From assembly GCA_964017045.1 (NCBI GenBank), contig OZ024811.1:14473812-14537811 (forward strand): a stretch of 64,000 bases of DNA, in the 5' to 3' direction. Source of the stretch: Omphiscola glabra (lineage: Eukaryota > Mollusca > Gastropoda > Lymnaeidae). Shown here in pieces: positions 1 through 13,345 of this stretch. The notes under the pieces are model-generated. The model was given only the letters and a program-made list of their open reading frames with translations. It searched no databases and was not told the DNA's origin. Each line of letters starts with the position of its first letter. Within the stretch, counting starts at the first letter, position 1. Both the position numbers and the translations under genes were made by a program.

Positions 1-691
1 GGGGAGGGGGGGGAATAAAATGCTTTGATAACCGCCTACACATTTGTAATGGCAGAGAATAAGAATATTATTTTATCCAGTTTTTTTCTTATATTTATCT
101 TTCTATATCAGATTTTTCTTATATTCTTTGAATACAAAAATCTTTCCAGATGTGGCTGATGTATTAAACATTTTATATATTGCGAAATTCATTGGTCCGT
201 ATAGAAATTTCAAAATTAATTTTATTCTGTCGGTACTTAGCTAAAAATATTTTTTTCTAAACATAAATTATACATCTTTTTATTTGCTTTTTTTTCCCAC
301 TCTATTTTATCAGGTCTGTATTATATATTTACAGCAGTGTACACATGTTCATGCCAACTCAACAATTTTCTCTGTAGAGTTCGCTCACAAGGCAAGTGCT
401 ACAACTCTCACTTTGAAATGTATCGGACAGGGAATAATAGAACATTTTTAAAAATTATATTATTTTTCTTTAGAACTTCTGGCTTTACAAATTTTTTCCT
501 TTTCTTTTGTATCCCTGGTTCCATTATATTGATGTGCATTCTTATGCTCCCAATAAGGGGACTCTAGCGAGAAATGTTCATACAGACTTCAGGAAAAAAC
601 CAGTTTTGTTTGTGGGGGTGACCATATAATTTTTTTATAAATTTGTATCAGAGGTTATTTCTTTTTGTTCCTGATTTTTCAACTGAAGTCA
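1..691. other. AT-rich non-coding stretch
   Basis: No open frame with coding character, splice-flanked exon or repeat is visible. It begins with a short G-rich run and is otherwise T/A-rich with poly-T tracts. The only open frames are short and stop-limited. Confidence 0.6.
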
Positions 692-820
692 AATACCTTC
701 AAGCCAGTGGGTGTGCACAAAATACCTTCAAGCCAGTGGGTGTGCACAAAATACCTTCAAGCCAGTGGGTGTGCACAAAATACCTTCAAGCCAGTGAGTG
801 GGTGTGCACAAAATACCTTG
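692..820. repeat. 29-bp minisatellite, about 4.3 copies
   Basis: The unit reads AATACCTTCAAGCCAGTGGG followed by TGTGCACAA. Three units are identical, the fourth carries a 4-bp GTGA insertion, and a partial fifth follows. Two overlapping reading frames stay open across it, which is a by-product of the repetition. Confidence 0.9.
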
Positions 821-2460
821 CATCACATTTTTCTCCACACATCTGCTCTGTTCTTAATTATGCTGCAAACAACATGGTTCAATCCATTTCAAACTCTTGA
901 ATCCAGTAACTTGTCGAAAATTCTTCTTCTTATCTATATATATATCTGGTCCCCAGAATGTTGAAATTGGTACTTTCAGAACAGGGGGTATATATATAGA
1001 TAAAGGTCCCTAGCGCTACGTTGATTAGTATTACTATGACTATGTCTAGGGAATAATTACTACAATCAACAGTTATACCAAATTACTCCTCACTCACAAT
1101 AACGTTACTATTACTAAAAAAACAAATAATTATTTTAATTAGTAAAATACTAAATACATATAGAGACACATACAAATAGTAATACTTAATGTCGATACAA
1201 ATACAATGCTTTACTCGATGTTATGATGCTGGACGTTCAGTGGAACGGTCCTCTCTCTCGGCTTGCCCTCTCTTGCCTGCTTCTCGTCTGCTATACACAC
1301 TGCCAGACTCTTACAACACACACAAAGCCCTGGAAGGGTCGCCACTGGTCACTCAGCTGTGCAGGGGGTGGGGAGGAACTGCTCGCCACGCTCTGCTACC
1401 TCTACAACACTTCTGTTTGGGTCGTCTGCTGACCTTATCTCTTTAGTGCGTTACTCGCTCGTTATTATCTGCCTTGTGCAATTACTGCGTCAGGGTTAAA
1501 CTGTTAACCGCTGACGTCTTATACAGTACTGAGTTCTAGTCTACTGAGCTCTGCTATGGCATATGCTTCTATAGCCCTGAGCCTAATCTCATTCAACTGA
1601 CTGAACTGAACTAACGTACTAACTGTATTAACTTACTAAACTAACTACTCTAACTGTACTAACTAACTACTAACTGACTGTAAAGAGAATAATAGATACA
1701 ACATAAGCTACAACTAAGAATTACAGTCTTATCACAATATTACTAATCATACATATAACGTAGCATTCTAACAATGACTTGATAACTAACTATAATCCTA
1801 ACATATCCTCTAACAAAATGCTAACATTACAAACATGTGAAACTAACAACAATAATAATGTTACCAACCCTACGACACTTGATTGGACACACTCCAAAAA
1901 GCAAATAGTCATAAGCCAGGCTCATACTTGTCTGTCAATTACACTACCGTAAATACAGGGACGAGAGAGCGCGACTAACTGGCTTACAACTCTATATATA
2001 CTCGGATCCAACTAACGCTGACCTAAGTCCAGTTAACGCTGACCTCTGGGTCATACATATGATTAATATACTATATGCTAATTTTTCGTCTGGTCAACCA
2101 ATGGTTCACCAGCTGACCCTAGGTCACAAGCTTGGTCACACGCTGACCATTTTTCTGGTTGACCGAGAACTTCCATTGTTTCTGACTATGAGTCATTATT
2201 ATCATCAGTACTGGCCTAATTGAGTCGATCACGTGACAAGTGACTGACAATTGACCGGTAGGTTGTGTGAGCCAGCGGGTCTCACACAAGTGAGGACCAG
2301 CGGGTCTCAACATAACTTCTGATTCAATCCCATAGTAAGGAAATCCGAATTTCTTTCAATGCTCAATTTTAAATACATACTTCATATATTCTGTTTTATA
2401 TTGTGCACAAAATACCTTGCATCACATTTCTCCACACATCTGCTTCTGAATGCTATAGAC
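821..2460. other. Non-coding, with a CTAACT-rich patch and a flanking direct repeat
   Basis: No gene is supported. Around 1610-1700 the sequence is a degenerate ACTAACT-type repeat. A segment of about 45 bp at 806-850, starting TGTGCACAAAATACCTTGCA, recurs in the same orientation at 2402-2445, so the material between could be an insertion or a local duplication. GC content rises around 1240-1450, where short open frames look like chance. Confidence 0.5.
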
Positions 2461-2650
2461 CAGTGGTTCTCAACTTTCCTAATGCTGCGACCCTTTAATA
2501 CAGTTTCCTCATGTTGTGACGACCCCCAACCACAAAACTATTTTCATTGCTATTTCATAACTGTGGGGTTTCAGATGGTCTTAGGCGACCCCCGGTAAAG
2601 GGTCATTTGACCCCCAAAGGGGGTCACGACCCACAGGTTGAGAACCGCAC
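2461..2650 (+). mobile_element. SPIN-like hAT MITE, copy 1
   Basis: It starts CAGTGGTTCTCAACTTTCC and ends GGTTGAGAACCGCAC, so the termini are inverted repeats. Inside are blocks typical of SPIN-type hAT MITEs: CTAATGCTGCGACCCTTTAA near the left end, GATGGTCTTAGGCGACCCC, and GGGTCACGACCCACAGGTTG at the right. The flanks CTATAGAC and ACATAGAC agree at 6 of 8 positions, compatible with a decayed 8-bp hAT target duplication. At about 190 bp it cannot encode a transposase. Seen: termini and body. Known: SPIN family structure. Inferred: family membership rather than a close hAT cousin. Confidence 0.8.
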
Positions 2651-3892
2651 ACATAGACCATCTAAATGTGTCGTGTGATAAAACAAGTTTGTCATGTGGA
2701 CTCGCAAAATTGATTTCAGTGGGGGATACCTGAGATTTTTTTTTGTCCATTCATTGACATAAGTTATATTTTATATTTCCCAGGTGGAATTCACCAACTG
2801 TCGGCAGGGGATGTGGTCGGCAGGTATTTGTTGACAAGGAGACATCTTGGACTGTTCAAGTTGTCCTTGGGCCAACAACACACTTGGGTGAAAATCAGAT
2901 GTGAAGAATTACATTTTAAAAATTTTACAGGAACAACCAACGGATTTCAGAATAAATAGGCTAAACGAGCCTTTATGTAAAGTGTAAGGAAGAAATATTA
3001 AATTACATCTGATAAACTCAAACTGCTAGTTGATCAGCCTAGAATAGAGGTAAACCAAAGTTGTGGTTTATACCATCTCACCAGATACAAACATGCATGT
3101 TTGTTTAACACTTGAAGCCTCTGGAACCATCCAGGTGCTGAGTTAACCCGTGCTTTTCTGGCATGACTTCATGTTGCCTTTGTGTACAGTGGAACGCCAT
3201 GATGCGCGGATTCTTGTGTGTCCAGGTGTGCTTCCAGTGAGTCTTTTAGGTTGTTTTTTTTTAATTTATCAACCTAATTCTTTGCTCTCAATCTGATGTT
3301 ATAAAAACTGAAATTGGCAGCAGTCAAGGAAAGACAGCTTTAAATTTAAAGGTGGAAAAATTTTAATAAGAATTTCTATGTGATAATGCTTTATTTTTTA
3401 TTTATTTTTGCTGTTTTCTTTTAAAATATATATTCTTGAAAGACAATATTTTTATAATACAATTGTTGAATTAATGCAGAAAGAAATGAATACTGTTAAC
3501 ACCGTAATAAAACATGATCAAATCATTCTTAAATCTTCTCGTTTTCATTAATGTTGTTTTATTTATTTTTTAATGTGCGGTGTTGGATGCAAAAGGCGTT
3601 GTCAAATATATAACACACTCAAACACACATCCGCGACGCGTATTCATACTTCTAACACTGACAGAAAGCCTTGACTTCAGGCAAAACCCCAGATTTTCCA
3701 AAACGTTCTGAGAGTCAATTTTGACTCATATCAGTACTTGCAATTAGAAAGAAAAAGGGGGAGGGGGACAGAGCATTTAACTGACTCACTCTTGAGTCTA
3801 CCTCCCTTAGGCAAGCTGTTTTTATTCTTTCTCTAATGGGGGCGCACTGACTAAAGATTATGTAATCGGCGTGGCACTCATTCCCTCTTAGC
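2651..3892. other. Non-coding stretch
   Basis: AT-rich with poly-T and poly-A runs. I see no open frame, terminal repeat or clear tandem array. Confidence 0.5.
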
Positions 3893-4128
3893 ACGTCTTA
3901 ATAGGGCACTAAAGAAATTTTTTAATCATGAAATTATGTAATAATTATGGCACCCGTCTTAATGGCACGCTAAAGAAATCATTATGGCACCCGTCTTAAT
4001 GGCGCACTAAAGAAATCATTGGCACCCGTCTTAAAGGAGCACTAAAGAAATTATTATGGCACCCGTTTTAATGGCGCACTATAGAAATTATGGTAATCAT
4101 CGTGGCACCCCTCTAATCGCGTCTTATT
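3893..4128. repeat. Degenerate ~37-bp tandem repeat, about 5 copies
   Basis: Repeated block of the form ATTATGGCACCCGTCTTAAT then GGCGCACTAAAGAAATC. Copies differ by small indels and substitutions, so the array is old. Confidence 0.8.
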
Positions 4129-5239
4129 CAAAACCTTAATATATTATATTTGAAATAGACCACACAAAAAAATAGTGTTTTGAAAAGAATATGGCCTTCC
4201 CTTCCCATATCCAATTATTGACAAAAGTTATAACGTGGTCAAGCGTTGTCGATTTTTTTTTCAGGTTCCTAATAAACATTGTTGGTCCGCCAAAATTGTT
4301 TCCTGTCATTTGAGTATTATTCACAGTACATACACACAGTGTTTCTTTCAGGCATACCTTCGGGGGGGCACTGCCCCCCCCCCCGGAGCAAGTCAAGTGC
4401 CCCCCCCCCCGGGGGAAAATGTGTAAGAAAAAATAATTAAAAAAAAAAAAATTACTCTAAATTTAATTTTTATAAAATTTTTAAAAGTTATTGAAATGTG
4501 TGCCTTCAATCGATTACAATTATTGGAACAAATAAAATATCGCTTTGTTCGATATATATATTGATGATCCTTAGCGTTCAGGTTAATCTTGTTACAGGAT
4601 CGCAGAAATCGATTATAAATAATATTATGGTATTGTTTTGAAAATTGGCCGCTCCTGATCATAAGCTAAATCTTACTTTTTTTGATTCGCAGATATCGGT
4701 ATCTTTTATTTAATTACATTCTGCAGCTGCAAAAGTTGAAAGACTTTTAAATAACCCTGTATTAAACTACCTTTTCATCGATAAAAATGTCTTTAAATTA
4801 AATATAGTTCTTGCTAAGAAATAAACATGTGCAATCTGTTTTCAAATGATATTGTAAAATAGTATCATGCTTTAAAAAATCATTTTTAGCAAATATTTTA
4901 ATGTAGTAGATTCCATAGATGTATGCTGACATAGATAAAATAAAAATTTAAAAATAATAATAATTTTTTTTTTAAAAATTAGAAATTTACCGGTTACATA
5001 CAAATAGTGGACATTTCATCATAATTATTAAAGCGAGTGTTTCTAATTTTTTAACACAGTTTCGGGAACAGAGTAAAATGATTTTTTAAAAAAATAGTCT
5101 TTATTTATTAAATCCCCAATGACTTTTCTCTGCTAATATAATAATAATAAACAATCTTCCCCAGCTGTTTGAACTATTTAAAAAAAATTACTTTAAGATG
5201 ATAATCCAGTAGAAAGAATATGTATATTTAAACAACGTC
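4129..5239. other. AT-rich non-coding stretch with long poly-C tracts
   Basis: Two poly-C runs around 4374-4411 lie next to AGTGTTTCTTTCAGGCATAC. A related block occurs on the other strand around 7080-7130 (TTTCTGAAAGAAACACTG beside another poly-C/poly-G pair), so this is a degraded dispersed repeat. The remainder is A/T-rich with no coding signal. Confidence 0.45.
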
Positions 5240-6060
5240 TGCCCCTAGGTTTCTGCCTGTAGATCGTTTTTGTTGCTCCAGAATCCGGCATCCTTTCAAT
5301 GTGTCCTGCCTAGGGCAGTCTGCCTTTTTTTCAGTATCACTACTGGTCTTGTGATAGTTGTGTATACTGCCTTCTTTGTTCCCTTAGCGGGATTTTTGCT
5401 TTGAAGTAGCTTTTTTAAATTGAAATAAGAACGGTTGCATGCTGTTATTCTTTCTTGCACCTCCGATTGTATTTCCTCTTGCTTATTTATAGTCACCCCT
5501 AGATATTTGAAAGTAGCTACCCTCTCAAAGGCGTAGATGTTCATATTGATGAAGTCATCAGTGCGTATTTCCTGACATTATCATAAATATTGCCTTCGCT
5601 TTATTTACATCAAGACCAGCTTTGACCGTCACATCTTCAAGTTCCCTGAAAGTTTTAATTATATCATCAATGCTGTTTCTACCATTAGCGCTATATCGTC
5701 TGTGTAGGCCAGGTATTGCAGTGGCTGGCTTATAAAGTTCCTTATGGTTGTTCTGTACCACCTCTCAGGTGCTCACACGTATGTTTCTAATGCTTTTTTC
5801 TAAAGTGATGTTGAAAATGATACACGGATTTCCTTGTCTGAGGCCCAGATTGATTGGGAACTCCCTCAAGTACTCCCTCTGTACTTTGATTCTACTTTTG
5901 TAGTTATCCATCGTCATATGTATGAGTCGGGTAAGTTTGTTAAGGACTCCAAGTTCCAGCACAGCATCGTTCATGTATTTCCTGTCTATGCTATCATAAC
6001 CTGATTTGTAGTCCCAATATAGTTGGTGTATGTTGATGTATTCTTAGCATTTTTCTACGA
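5240..6060 (-). pseudogene. Non-LTR retrotransposon reverse transcriptase, decayed
   Basis: Read on the minus strand, three consecutive frame fragments give the order of a LINE-type RT. First comes a motif-A-like D-Y-K-S-G-Y-D-S-I-D-R near 5990-6015. A G-L-R-Q-G-N-P block follows near 5825-5850 (usual family form GLRQGDP). Then a motif-C-like A-Y-T-D-D-I-A-L-M lies near 5685-5711, where the usual catalytic Y-A-D-D has become Y-T-D-D. Last is a thumb block F-K-Y-L-G-V-T-I-N near 5490-5510. Frameshifts separate the fragments and no endonuclease domain is seen, so it is a truncated dead copy. The clade is not resolved. Confidence 0.8.
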
Positions 6061-6716
6061 GACATCTAACAGTAAATATATGAACGTTTGAAATGCCCCT
6101 TCACACATTGTCTTAAAGATACATTGAATACAGTGCATGATACCCTCACTAGGTAACTCTTGTTACCAGTGAAATATCCGCATCAACACCAGGCACAGAA
6201 ACATTGCAAATGCCATCTACATTCATAGGAGCATAAAGATCAATAAATTGATCGTGGGCCCTTAATAGACAGAAAAAGAAGAAGAAAAATTTGCACCACA
6301 ATGCATCACTGCATTTTGAATTTATTATTTTTAAATTAAGGTGACCCCTGCCCTCACTTTTGCTCAAAATCTTCGGATTCCTCAATTTCTGCTACCCCCC
6401 CCCCCTTTTTTTCCCCTTGACGTCGATCAATGTGACTACCGGGTTGAAGCTAATCTTGTGTCAAATGATTTTCTTCGGCACACCACAACCAGAATGAATT
6501 TAGTTTGTGTCTGGCACTGGTCGCCATAATGCCTCCCCCGACGCTTGAAAAATTAATTCCCCCGATCAAATGAAAGTCTTATCAAAACATTCGAATCATG
6601 TATACTCCAAAGTGCACCTTTTGATTGTTAAACAATCACACATTTTCTGCTGCCCTACTTCCTGATAAAAATTACTTGCCATGACAGCCAAATTTGGTGC
6701 TGATATATACACTGCC
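6061..6716. other. Non-coding stretch
   Basis: No gene recognised. It contains a poly-C run near 6397-6406 next to poly-T. The short open frames here are chance. Confidence 0.5.
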
Positions 6717-7053
6717 CAGTGGCGTGCCTAGTGTTATCGCCACCCTAGGTGGGTTAACTTTTTTGCCACGCTACCTTTCTCGATAGAAACTCTGCAGATG
6801 TCCGAAAATCCCGCCGCTCTATCTAAAGAAAAAATGACACCTGGGAAGACCAAATGTTCGCCCCTCCCCCCACTTCTACGTCACTGACGTGAGTCTTTGA
6901 TGACAGGGGACAAGCATTTTTACACCCCCCCCCCCCCGCTAAACTCTGAAACCTATTATTTTCATCCATTAACACTCTAGCCCATCAGATGCCCCCGCTG
7001 GTCTGGTGCCTTGGGACATATGTCCCATCTGCCACCTCTTAGTTACGCCTCTG
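6717..7053. mobile_element. Possible MITE with CAGTGGCGT / ACGCCTCTG ends
   Basis: The left end reads CAGTGGCGTGCCTAG and the right end CTTAGTTACGCCTCTG, an imperfect inverted pair matching the terminal motif of the better-supported elements at 27412-27491 and 53313-53491. I found no convincing target duplication and the interior has a long poly-C run. It may be one element or two unrelated ends. Confidence 0.4.
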
Positions 7054-7967
7054 GCCACTGGAAAAACTGGCACTGCCCCCCCGAACGTCAAAAGTGCCCC
7101 CTCGGGGGAAAATTTCTGAAAGAAACACTGCATACACATAGATCTATGCTTACGCGGTGCGACATCAATAACCTCTCCAGACAGAATAGCAAGGCTGCGC
7201 TCCTGCACCTTGCAGTCTTGCTCTCATTGCTCCTCCAGTAAGCACGTCAGTTGCTGCAACGGGGGAGGGACTTCGTCACAATCAACTCTGATGGCAATTG
7301 TTATAAGGTATGACGTATTTTGAGACACACTTTGCCCGCCTTCCACGTGCATGACCTCTTTCAAGTCGGTCCCGTGTTGGGGCGGCTAGAAAAAAGATCC
7401 CTTTGATGATGATACTTTTGTTTACTATCACTATCATCCGTTTCTGTGGAACATGATAGAACAATCTAGAAAATGTGGGAAACAGTAAGACTGTGTGTTC
7501 CATTTCCAGAATGATCATCTGAAACTGCCTATAAAAAGGGCTGACCGATAGAGAGGGAGAGATTTTTCCTTTCCTTGATTACGAGGCATGCTATGTGTCA
7601 TTATACTTTGTTGTGTGTAGAGACTTTTTATTTCCTCGTACAATTTTGTGCTCATTGTATTTTGATATACAGTATAAATCTGTAAGTTTATAATTTCAAT
7701 CATATTTCACTTGCTGTTATTATTTAATTGAAGTTCACAAATTAAAAAGTTATTAATTGTAATTAGCTCTGGCCTTAATTGTCCTTTTATTTGTTATTAT
7801 TTTTAACCTTTGGTATCGTCCTTTATTATGGACTGTTTTTAGAACGAGCCCTAGACAAAACAACAGAGATTAAATTCTCCATCTATAACCGTCCGTAATA
7901 GCAATATATTTAACAATTGCCCCCTCTCCTTGCCAAACTCAAAGTCTATTAGCTTCTCATGTATAGG
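7054..7967. other. Non-coding stretch
   Basis: Contains the poly-C / AAAGAAACACTG block related to 4340-4411. No splice-supported exon is seen. Confidence 0.45.
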
Positions 7968-8148
7968 CTACCCGTTACCCTACGTCTAAGCTGCAGCTAC
8001 CCGTTACCCTACGTCTAAGCTGCAGATACCCGTTCCCCTACGTCTAAGCTGCAGCTACCCGTTACCTTACGCCTACACTGCAGCTAGCTACCCGTTACCC
8101 TACGTCTACGCTGCAGCTACCCGTTACCCTACAACGTCCATTCTGCAG
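7968..8148. repeat. 29-bp minisatellite, about 6 copies
   Basis: The unit is CTACCCGTTACCCTACGTCT followed by AAGCTGCAG, with point changes and one 4-bp CTAG insertion. It resembles no telomeric repeat. Confidence 0.9.
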
Positions 8149-11100
8149 CGTTAACGTCATATACGTTTGGTTTGGAGTGCACCAGCTTGTAAATAGCATA
8201 GCCCCGATCGAGCAACGAGTTTGGACTGACCTGGGGTCAAAGAGGCGTGCCACCAAAAGCAGACTCTGATCCTTATTCCTCGCGATCGATGAGCACAAAC
8301 TGAAAATTATTCACAATCTGCAGCTCGCTTTCTATATGGAATCATAGCAATGATAGGTAAAAATAAATACAGGGTGTGTATATATCTATATATATAATTT
8401 ATATATATTGCCAGATTGAACTACGGCAGTGAGCAGAACCGTCGCGTGAGCAATGCAAACCCCCCCCCTTTTTCCCACCTCTACCGTGGCTGTTAGTGGC
8501 CGATATATATTATTTAATGGGCTCTAATTTAATAATATAAGTGTTATAAGGAAAAGATTTATTGGAAAAAAATTATTTTTTTTTGAATTGATGAATAATA
8601 GCAACACAAACAAAAATGGGAACGTTGCAAGGGGGCCGTCTACACTGCGGTAAGGCAAGACGATATCGGATAAAAAATCTCTCCGACTTCCAACTAAGAT
8701 GACTGCGGTGAATTCTGCTCATTCAGCTGCTGAGCAATGACGGGACAGCGTTCTTCCACGTGAGTGAGAGACATACCGGTATACACCTTGACTGCCCGGG
8801 GAAACTTTGAGTGCTTGGGCGCAGAACGTACAGACAAGGACCCGATTTATGTCGGGTTGCCGACCTGAGGGATGTCCACTTCTGAGCTAAGGGCTACGTT
8901 CAAATTTGTGCAAAACGGAGTAGCTTGCCCGTGGTTGACGCCTATTTTTATCAAGTTGGATTAGTTCCAAAATCATGTTGTTGTTTTTTTTTTGTTTCTA
9001 AACTCGATTCCAGTAAGTTAAGTTTGGTTAATTAAAACAGTAAAACAGTGTAAAGTACAAATTTAATTTTTTTTAAATTATATTATTGGGTCTGTTTTAC
9101 TGTTTCCCTCTCAATTTACGGTGACGTCATCCGATCCATGTTTACTTAGTCGTAACCATCACAACCACAAATGCGTTGAAAGCGGAAATGATATTCACCA
9201 ACCCATTATGCTCTCTTATCTCCGAAAATAAATATTTTTTCTTCGTGAACCTATCCCTTAAGAAGTACGTCTGTAAAAAATATAAAAAATTTAAATGGAT
9301 CCGATCTGTTGTTTTCTTCTGTCTGCATTTACCTGGTAGTTGTTGCTGGGGAGTAGCTTTAGTGATCCGATGTACAGCTGGCGATAAATTGTTTTTTTTT
9401 ACCCCCTTTTACAATTTTTTAGCACTTTGGCCTTCTACTGCTGGATTGGTAGCCTTGTCGCAGCGAGGGATTGTACGCGCAGCTTTCCTTCCCTTAGATG
9501 AGTCACCATCCGAGGTTTGGCGAGTCCCATCTACCCGGAGTGTCGACGTTGATTTGTTTGTCGGGTAAATTCTGGGAGTTTTAAACCAAAGTTGCCAACC
9601 CTCCGTAAATTGGACTTAAAATTATTCTCTGCAAATGTCCTTCAAGGAACAATCGAATGTTCCTATAAAAGAAAATAATTTTTAAAAATACGATATTGTA
9701 AATAACATAAAAATATATAAATTTTTTAAATAAAAAATTTGATTGACGCGAAACAACAAAACAAAAAACAAAAACGAGATATCTCAAATTTTGTGATTTC
9801 TTCTTACTAGATTAAAATGTGTATGGTCAGGAGAAATTCGACATCAATGAGAATGCTATTCAATTCAATAAGTTAACGCTGTAAAACCGGCTCAAGACTC
9901 GTGGTCAAAGGACACACAGTCTCGCTCAGTCATAACAGCGTCGTGCGGATGTTGAATTCTTTTTTTTTTAAGCATCATAAGTTTAATTTAAAAATGTATC
10001 CGTAAAAAAAAAAAAAGTGTCTTGTCCTAACTAGAATATTTGTCCGTAATTTTAAAGTGTGTGCGCGCTAGTTTGTGTGTCGTGAATGACCAAAAAGCCA
10101 CCTTGATTTAATGGGGGAAAAAAAAGGGGGGGGGGGGAGAATCATCAACGTCATTGACTGGTTGTGCTATGGTGATGACCTCAATTGTTAGTATCTTGCT
10201 CCGAGCAGTTGAAGATAGAAAACTACACAATCGACTCTTGGCTAATATCAGATATCCAGTGGCGAACTGGGGCCGTTACGGCCAGTGAGATCTGGGCCGC
10301 TCCTACATTGCAATGAAATTTGCGTATATCATTCCTCTACGAGCAGATTTTTAGTCCCAAGGCCAATTGTACGATACCCTTGCAGAATTCAAATAGTTTC
10401 CCTAGTGCAAATTAACATAATATCCGTTTTGTGCATACTTTACAGATGACAATATTGTTCCTTTTAAAAATAGAATCTATGTTTCGATACATTTGCAATG
10501 CTACTGAAATATTTCATTCACAATTTGGGACCAAGCTATTGCTCTTTGATGCCCCTGCAAGTGCGATATAGGCCTGCCGCATCTGTTGGGCTGTGCCGTA
10601 AATTAGGCTATCAACGTGGTATGCAAGGCAACTAATATGACTGATTTATGTGTGTTTGTCACTTGCGTAAAACTGTCATCGCATTCGACATCTCACGACG
10701 TAGGCCTACTGGTATTATTTATTTCATCTCTATGTAACAGAGTTACCTAGTTTGTATTCAAAGTCAGGAAAACTCTTTTAAATAGAATAAAACAGAAATT
10801 CAGCAAATAATACATTTAAATAATAAAAAAAATTGTGTCCGGCGCTTTAGTGTTAGTAAGTAAGTTTCGGGGCGCATTTGGTCTGTCGTTGGGGTATCAC
10901 ATGTTTTTACGGGTCCCCGGTAAAAAATTGCATTAAGCAGCGTTAGGCATCTGCATCACACAACATTATCCGGCCATGTTTAGATTTTCTATAATTCTAA
11001 TTAAAAATCACGTTTAAAATGTTGATTGCAATTTGCTATCACCAATCAGTTTTAACCACCCCAAAAAAAAAAAAGAAGTTAATTTTGTATGCCTTACAGT

Positions 11101-12971
11101 TACAGTTAACAGATCTGTGACCCAAGCCCAATAATAATGAACCTGGTCATGTCTAGTTAAATAGTATTTCCCCTCCGCTCCCCTCCATGCTAATAATTTG
11201 TGTAGCTCTTACTCTTGTTAATTTTCAGTGGATCATTAGGCACTGATAGTAGTTGTAGGCTATGAACTATGAGTTAAATTTAATTTTTTTTTTTTTTTTT
11301 TTTAAAGTTTTCTGTTGACTAAGTACGCCCTACTAATAATCTTTTGAAATAATGTCAAAGCTAATTTTAAAACGCGTTTTAATTTAAATAGTTCAGTCGC
11401 CTTTACGCAAATGTTAATTCCAAGACCAAACGAATTAAACATACTTTTCTACTCAAAAGCTCCACTTCAACCGTCATAACAGATACGGAAAATCCAGAAG
11501 ATTACGTGTCGACTTGTCAGAAAAATATAAAAACCCGAAACCTAAAATTGCTATGTATCTCGCGAGATTTCTAATTGTTTACAAGTAGAATACTGTAAGT
11601 ATCGCGTGACTTCAGCATTGTTGTGCAGGTACATAGTGATCAGAAGTGTAAAGGAAGAAGGGTTATTTATAGTTTTCTCAATTATTTCATACAACACCAG
11701 TTAAGGACGTGACTAAGCTGAAAATAAAGACTTTAGACACATTTCATTTTACGTAACAAAAGAAGGTAATAAAATTTGTTTCGTTAAACTTAGAGAGTAT
11801 TAATTACATTTTAGTTTAAGTGGATGGACTGCCATTCTTCTTTTCAAGTCTCTAGTGTTAACTCAATAAGTTGAATGAGAATGATTGAATTCAGAATGGA
11901 ATGGTGTCAGTGTCACTTGGATGGACAACTGATAACTCTAACACACATAGTCAAAACTGGTCTAGATAGCCTCTTTTTAATAATTATCATGGATGTCACG
12001 TTGGCGACATTTTGGCCTGAACATAAATACTAATTCATTGTCCATTGACACATCTAATCTACTTTAACTTACTACTGTACTGTACTGTCTGTAGACTGTA
12101 GAGTGGTACTTATTAATATATTTCAAGTAATTCTAACAAACTGTATTTCGTGACTTAGTTTTAGGCCTACTAATAATAATACTTTTATAATATGCTTATG
12201 CCAATACCTTTGTAACTCATATTTGTCAATTGTCAATACTGTACAGGTCAAATAAATTAAATATTTTAGAAATATTGTTTTATGGGCTTTCAGTTTTTAT
12301 ATGCATTTTCAACTGTTTCATACAATCACAATATTCAAATTTACATAAAATTGAAAATATTTTACAAGATTGTAAGAAACTTGTTAAATGTTGGTAATAT
12401 CCAGGGGTAGAGAGGCAGTTCACACAAGTGAGATTAAATTGAAAGTCAGATAACCTGCTTAATACACAAGAGAGAAAAATCCCCTGGAAAATGTATATAG
12501 ATAGAAAATTATGGGTGGAGAATCCTTACAAACCAAGAGGTATATCAATTGTTTTATTGTACCAAGACCCACCCATAGTTCCAGCAATTAAAAAGGCTGG
12601 CTGCACTGAACAGGAGATCTTGAGAGGATGCTGAATTGTACAAAATTATAGAGAGTCAAAATCTAGAAAGGGCTTACATCAGCTGGGGGTCCACGCATGT
12701 AGGCAGAAAGCCATGGATTAATCCCAATGGAAGGATGTGGTTTTAGCAGGTCAGTGGCTGTAGCGCCACTGATGATGTTGATGTAAGAAGCCTGCTCCAT
12801 GTTGGTACTACCCAGCGGCAGAGAGTGCTGTTCTTTCTGGGATGCTCTTATTTTGGGGAAGCATTTTCAGCCCACTTAAACCTACTCTATATCACTTATT
12901 TTTATCTGTATTATGTATACATTTTAGTAATTGTTAGACTAGAGGAGGGAAAAAAGGACTGCCCCAAGTGT
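8149..12971. other. Long non-coding stretch
   Basis: Nearly 5 kb without a supportable gene. It holds scattered poly-A, poly-T and poly-G/C runs (for example the G run near 10127-10137 and the T run near 11284-11303). A single hAT-like terminus CAGTGGCGAACTGG near 10259 has no partner that I can find. The longest open frame, at 9176-9568, has poly-T/poly-A driven composition and no recognisable domain. Confidence 0.5.
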
Positions 12972-13345
12972 TAATTATTTATTATTATTATTTTTGGTAG
13001 TTTTCTATAGCGTGGTACCCCAGCCTAGGGCTGGGCTCACCACACTGTACATACAATTTAACAAACATAATCATGAACTTAAAAATTAACTTACATTAAT
13101 TTTAAAAAAAACAAATAAAACAGATGTGTATTTGCCCAACCATTCCATAACAATTTACATGTGAGGCCATGGACGGCACTCAGCAGCATTGTTTAACGGT
13201 CAGAGGGGGAGTCAGTCAGGATAGTAGAGTTTAAAGAGATGTGTTTTGAAGGCTGTGATGGTTGATATATTTCTGATGTGTAGTGGAAGAGAATTCCATT
13301 GTTTGGGGGCACAGTAAGAGAAAGATTGTTCACCCGTCCTTTAGA
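12972..13345 (-). mobile_element. L2-like LINE 3' end (truncated)
   Basis: On the minus strand, 13345 down to about 13225 encodes the RT tail S-Y-C-A-P-K-Q-W-N-S-L-P-L, then I-T-A-F-K-T-H-L-F-K, the signature C-terminus of L2/CR1-group LINEs. It is followed by a 3' UTR ending CCACGCTATAGAAAACTACC and an (ATA)n tail at about 12975-12995. A short simple-repeat tail of this kind is usual for L2. Everything upstream of the tail is missing, as in 5'-truncated insertions. Domain identity is by motif memory only. Confidence 0.75.

Noticed and set aside
1189..1499. Three overlapping plus-strand frames of 69-85 codons
   Set aside because: Three frames open at once in a short, locally GC-richer patch with no motif suggest chance.
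9176..9568. 130-codon open frame
   Set aside because: Composition is driven by A and T runs, no splice-supported exon structure or recognisable motif was found.
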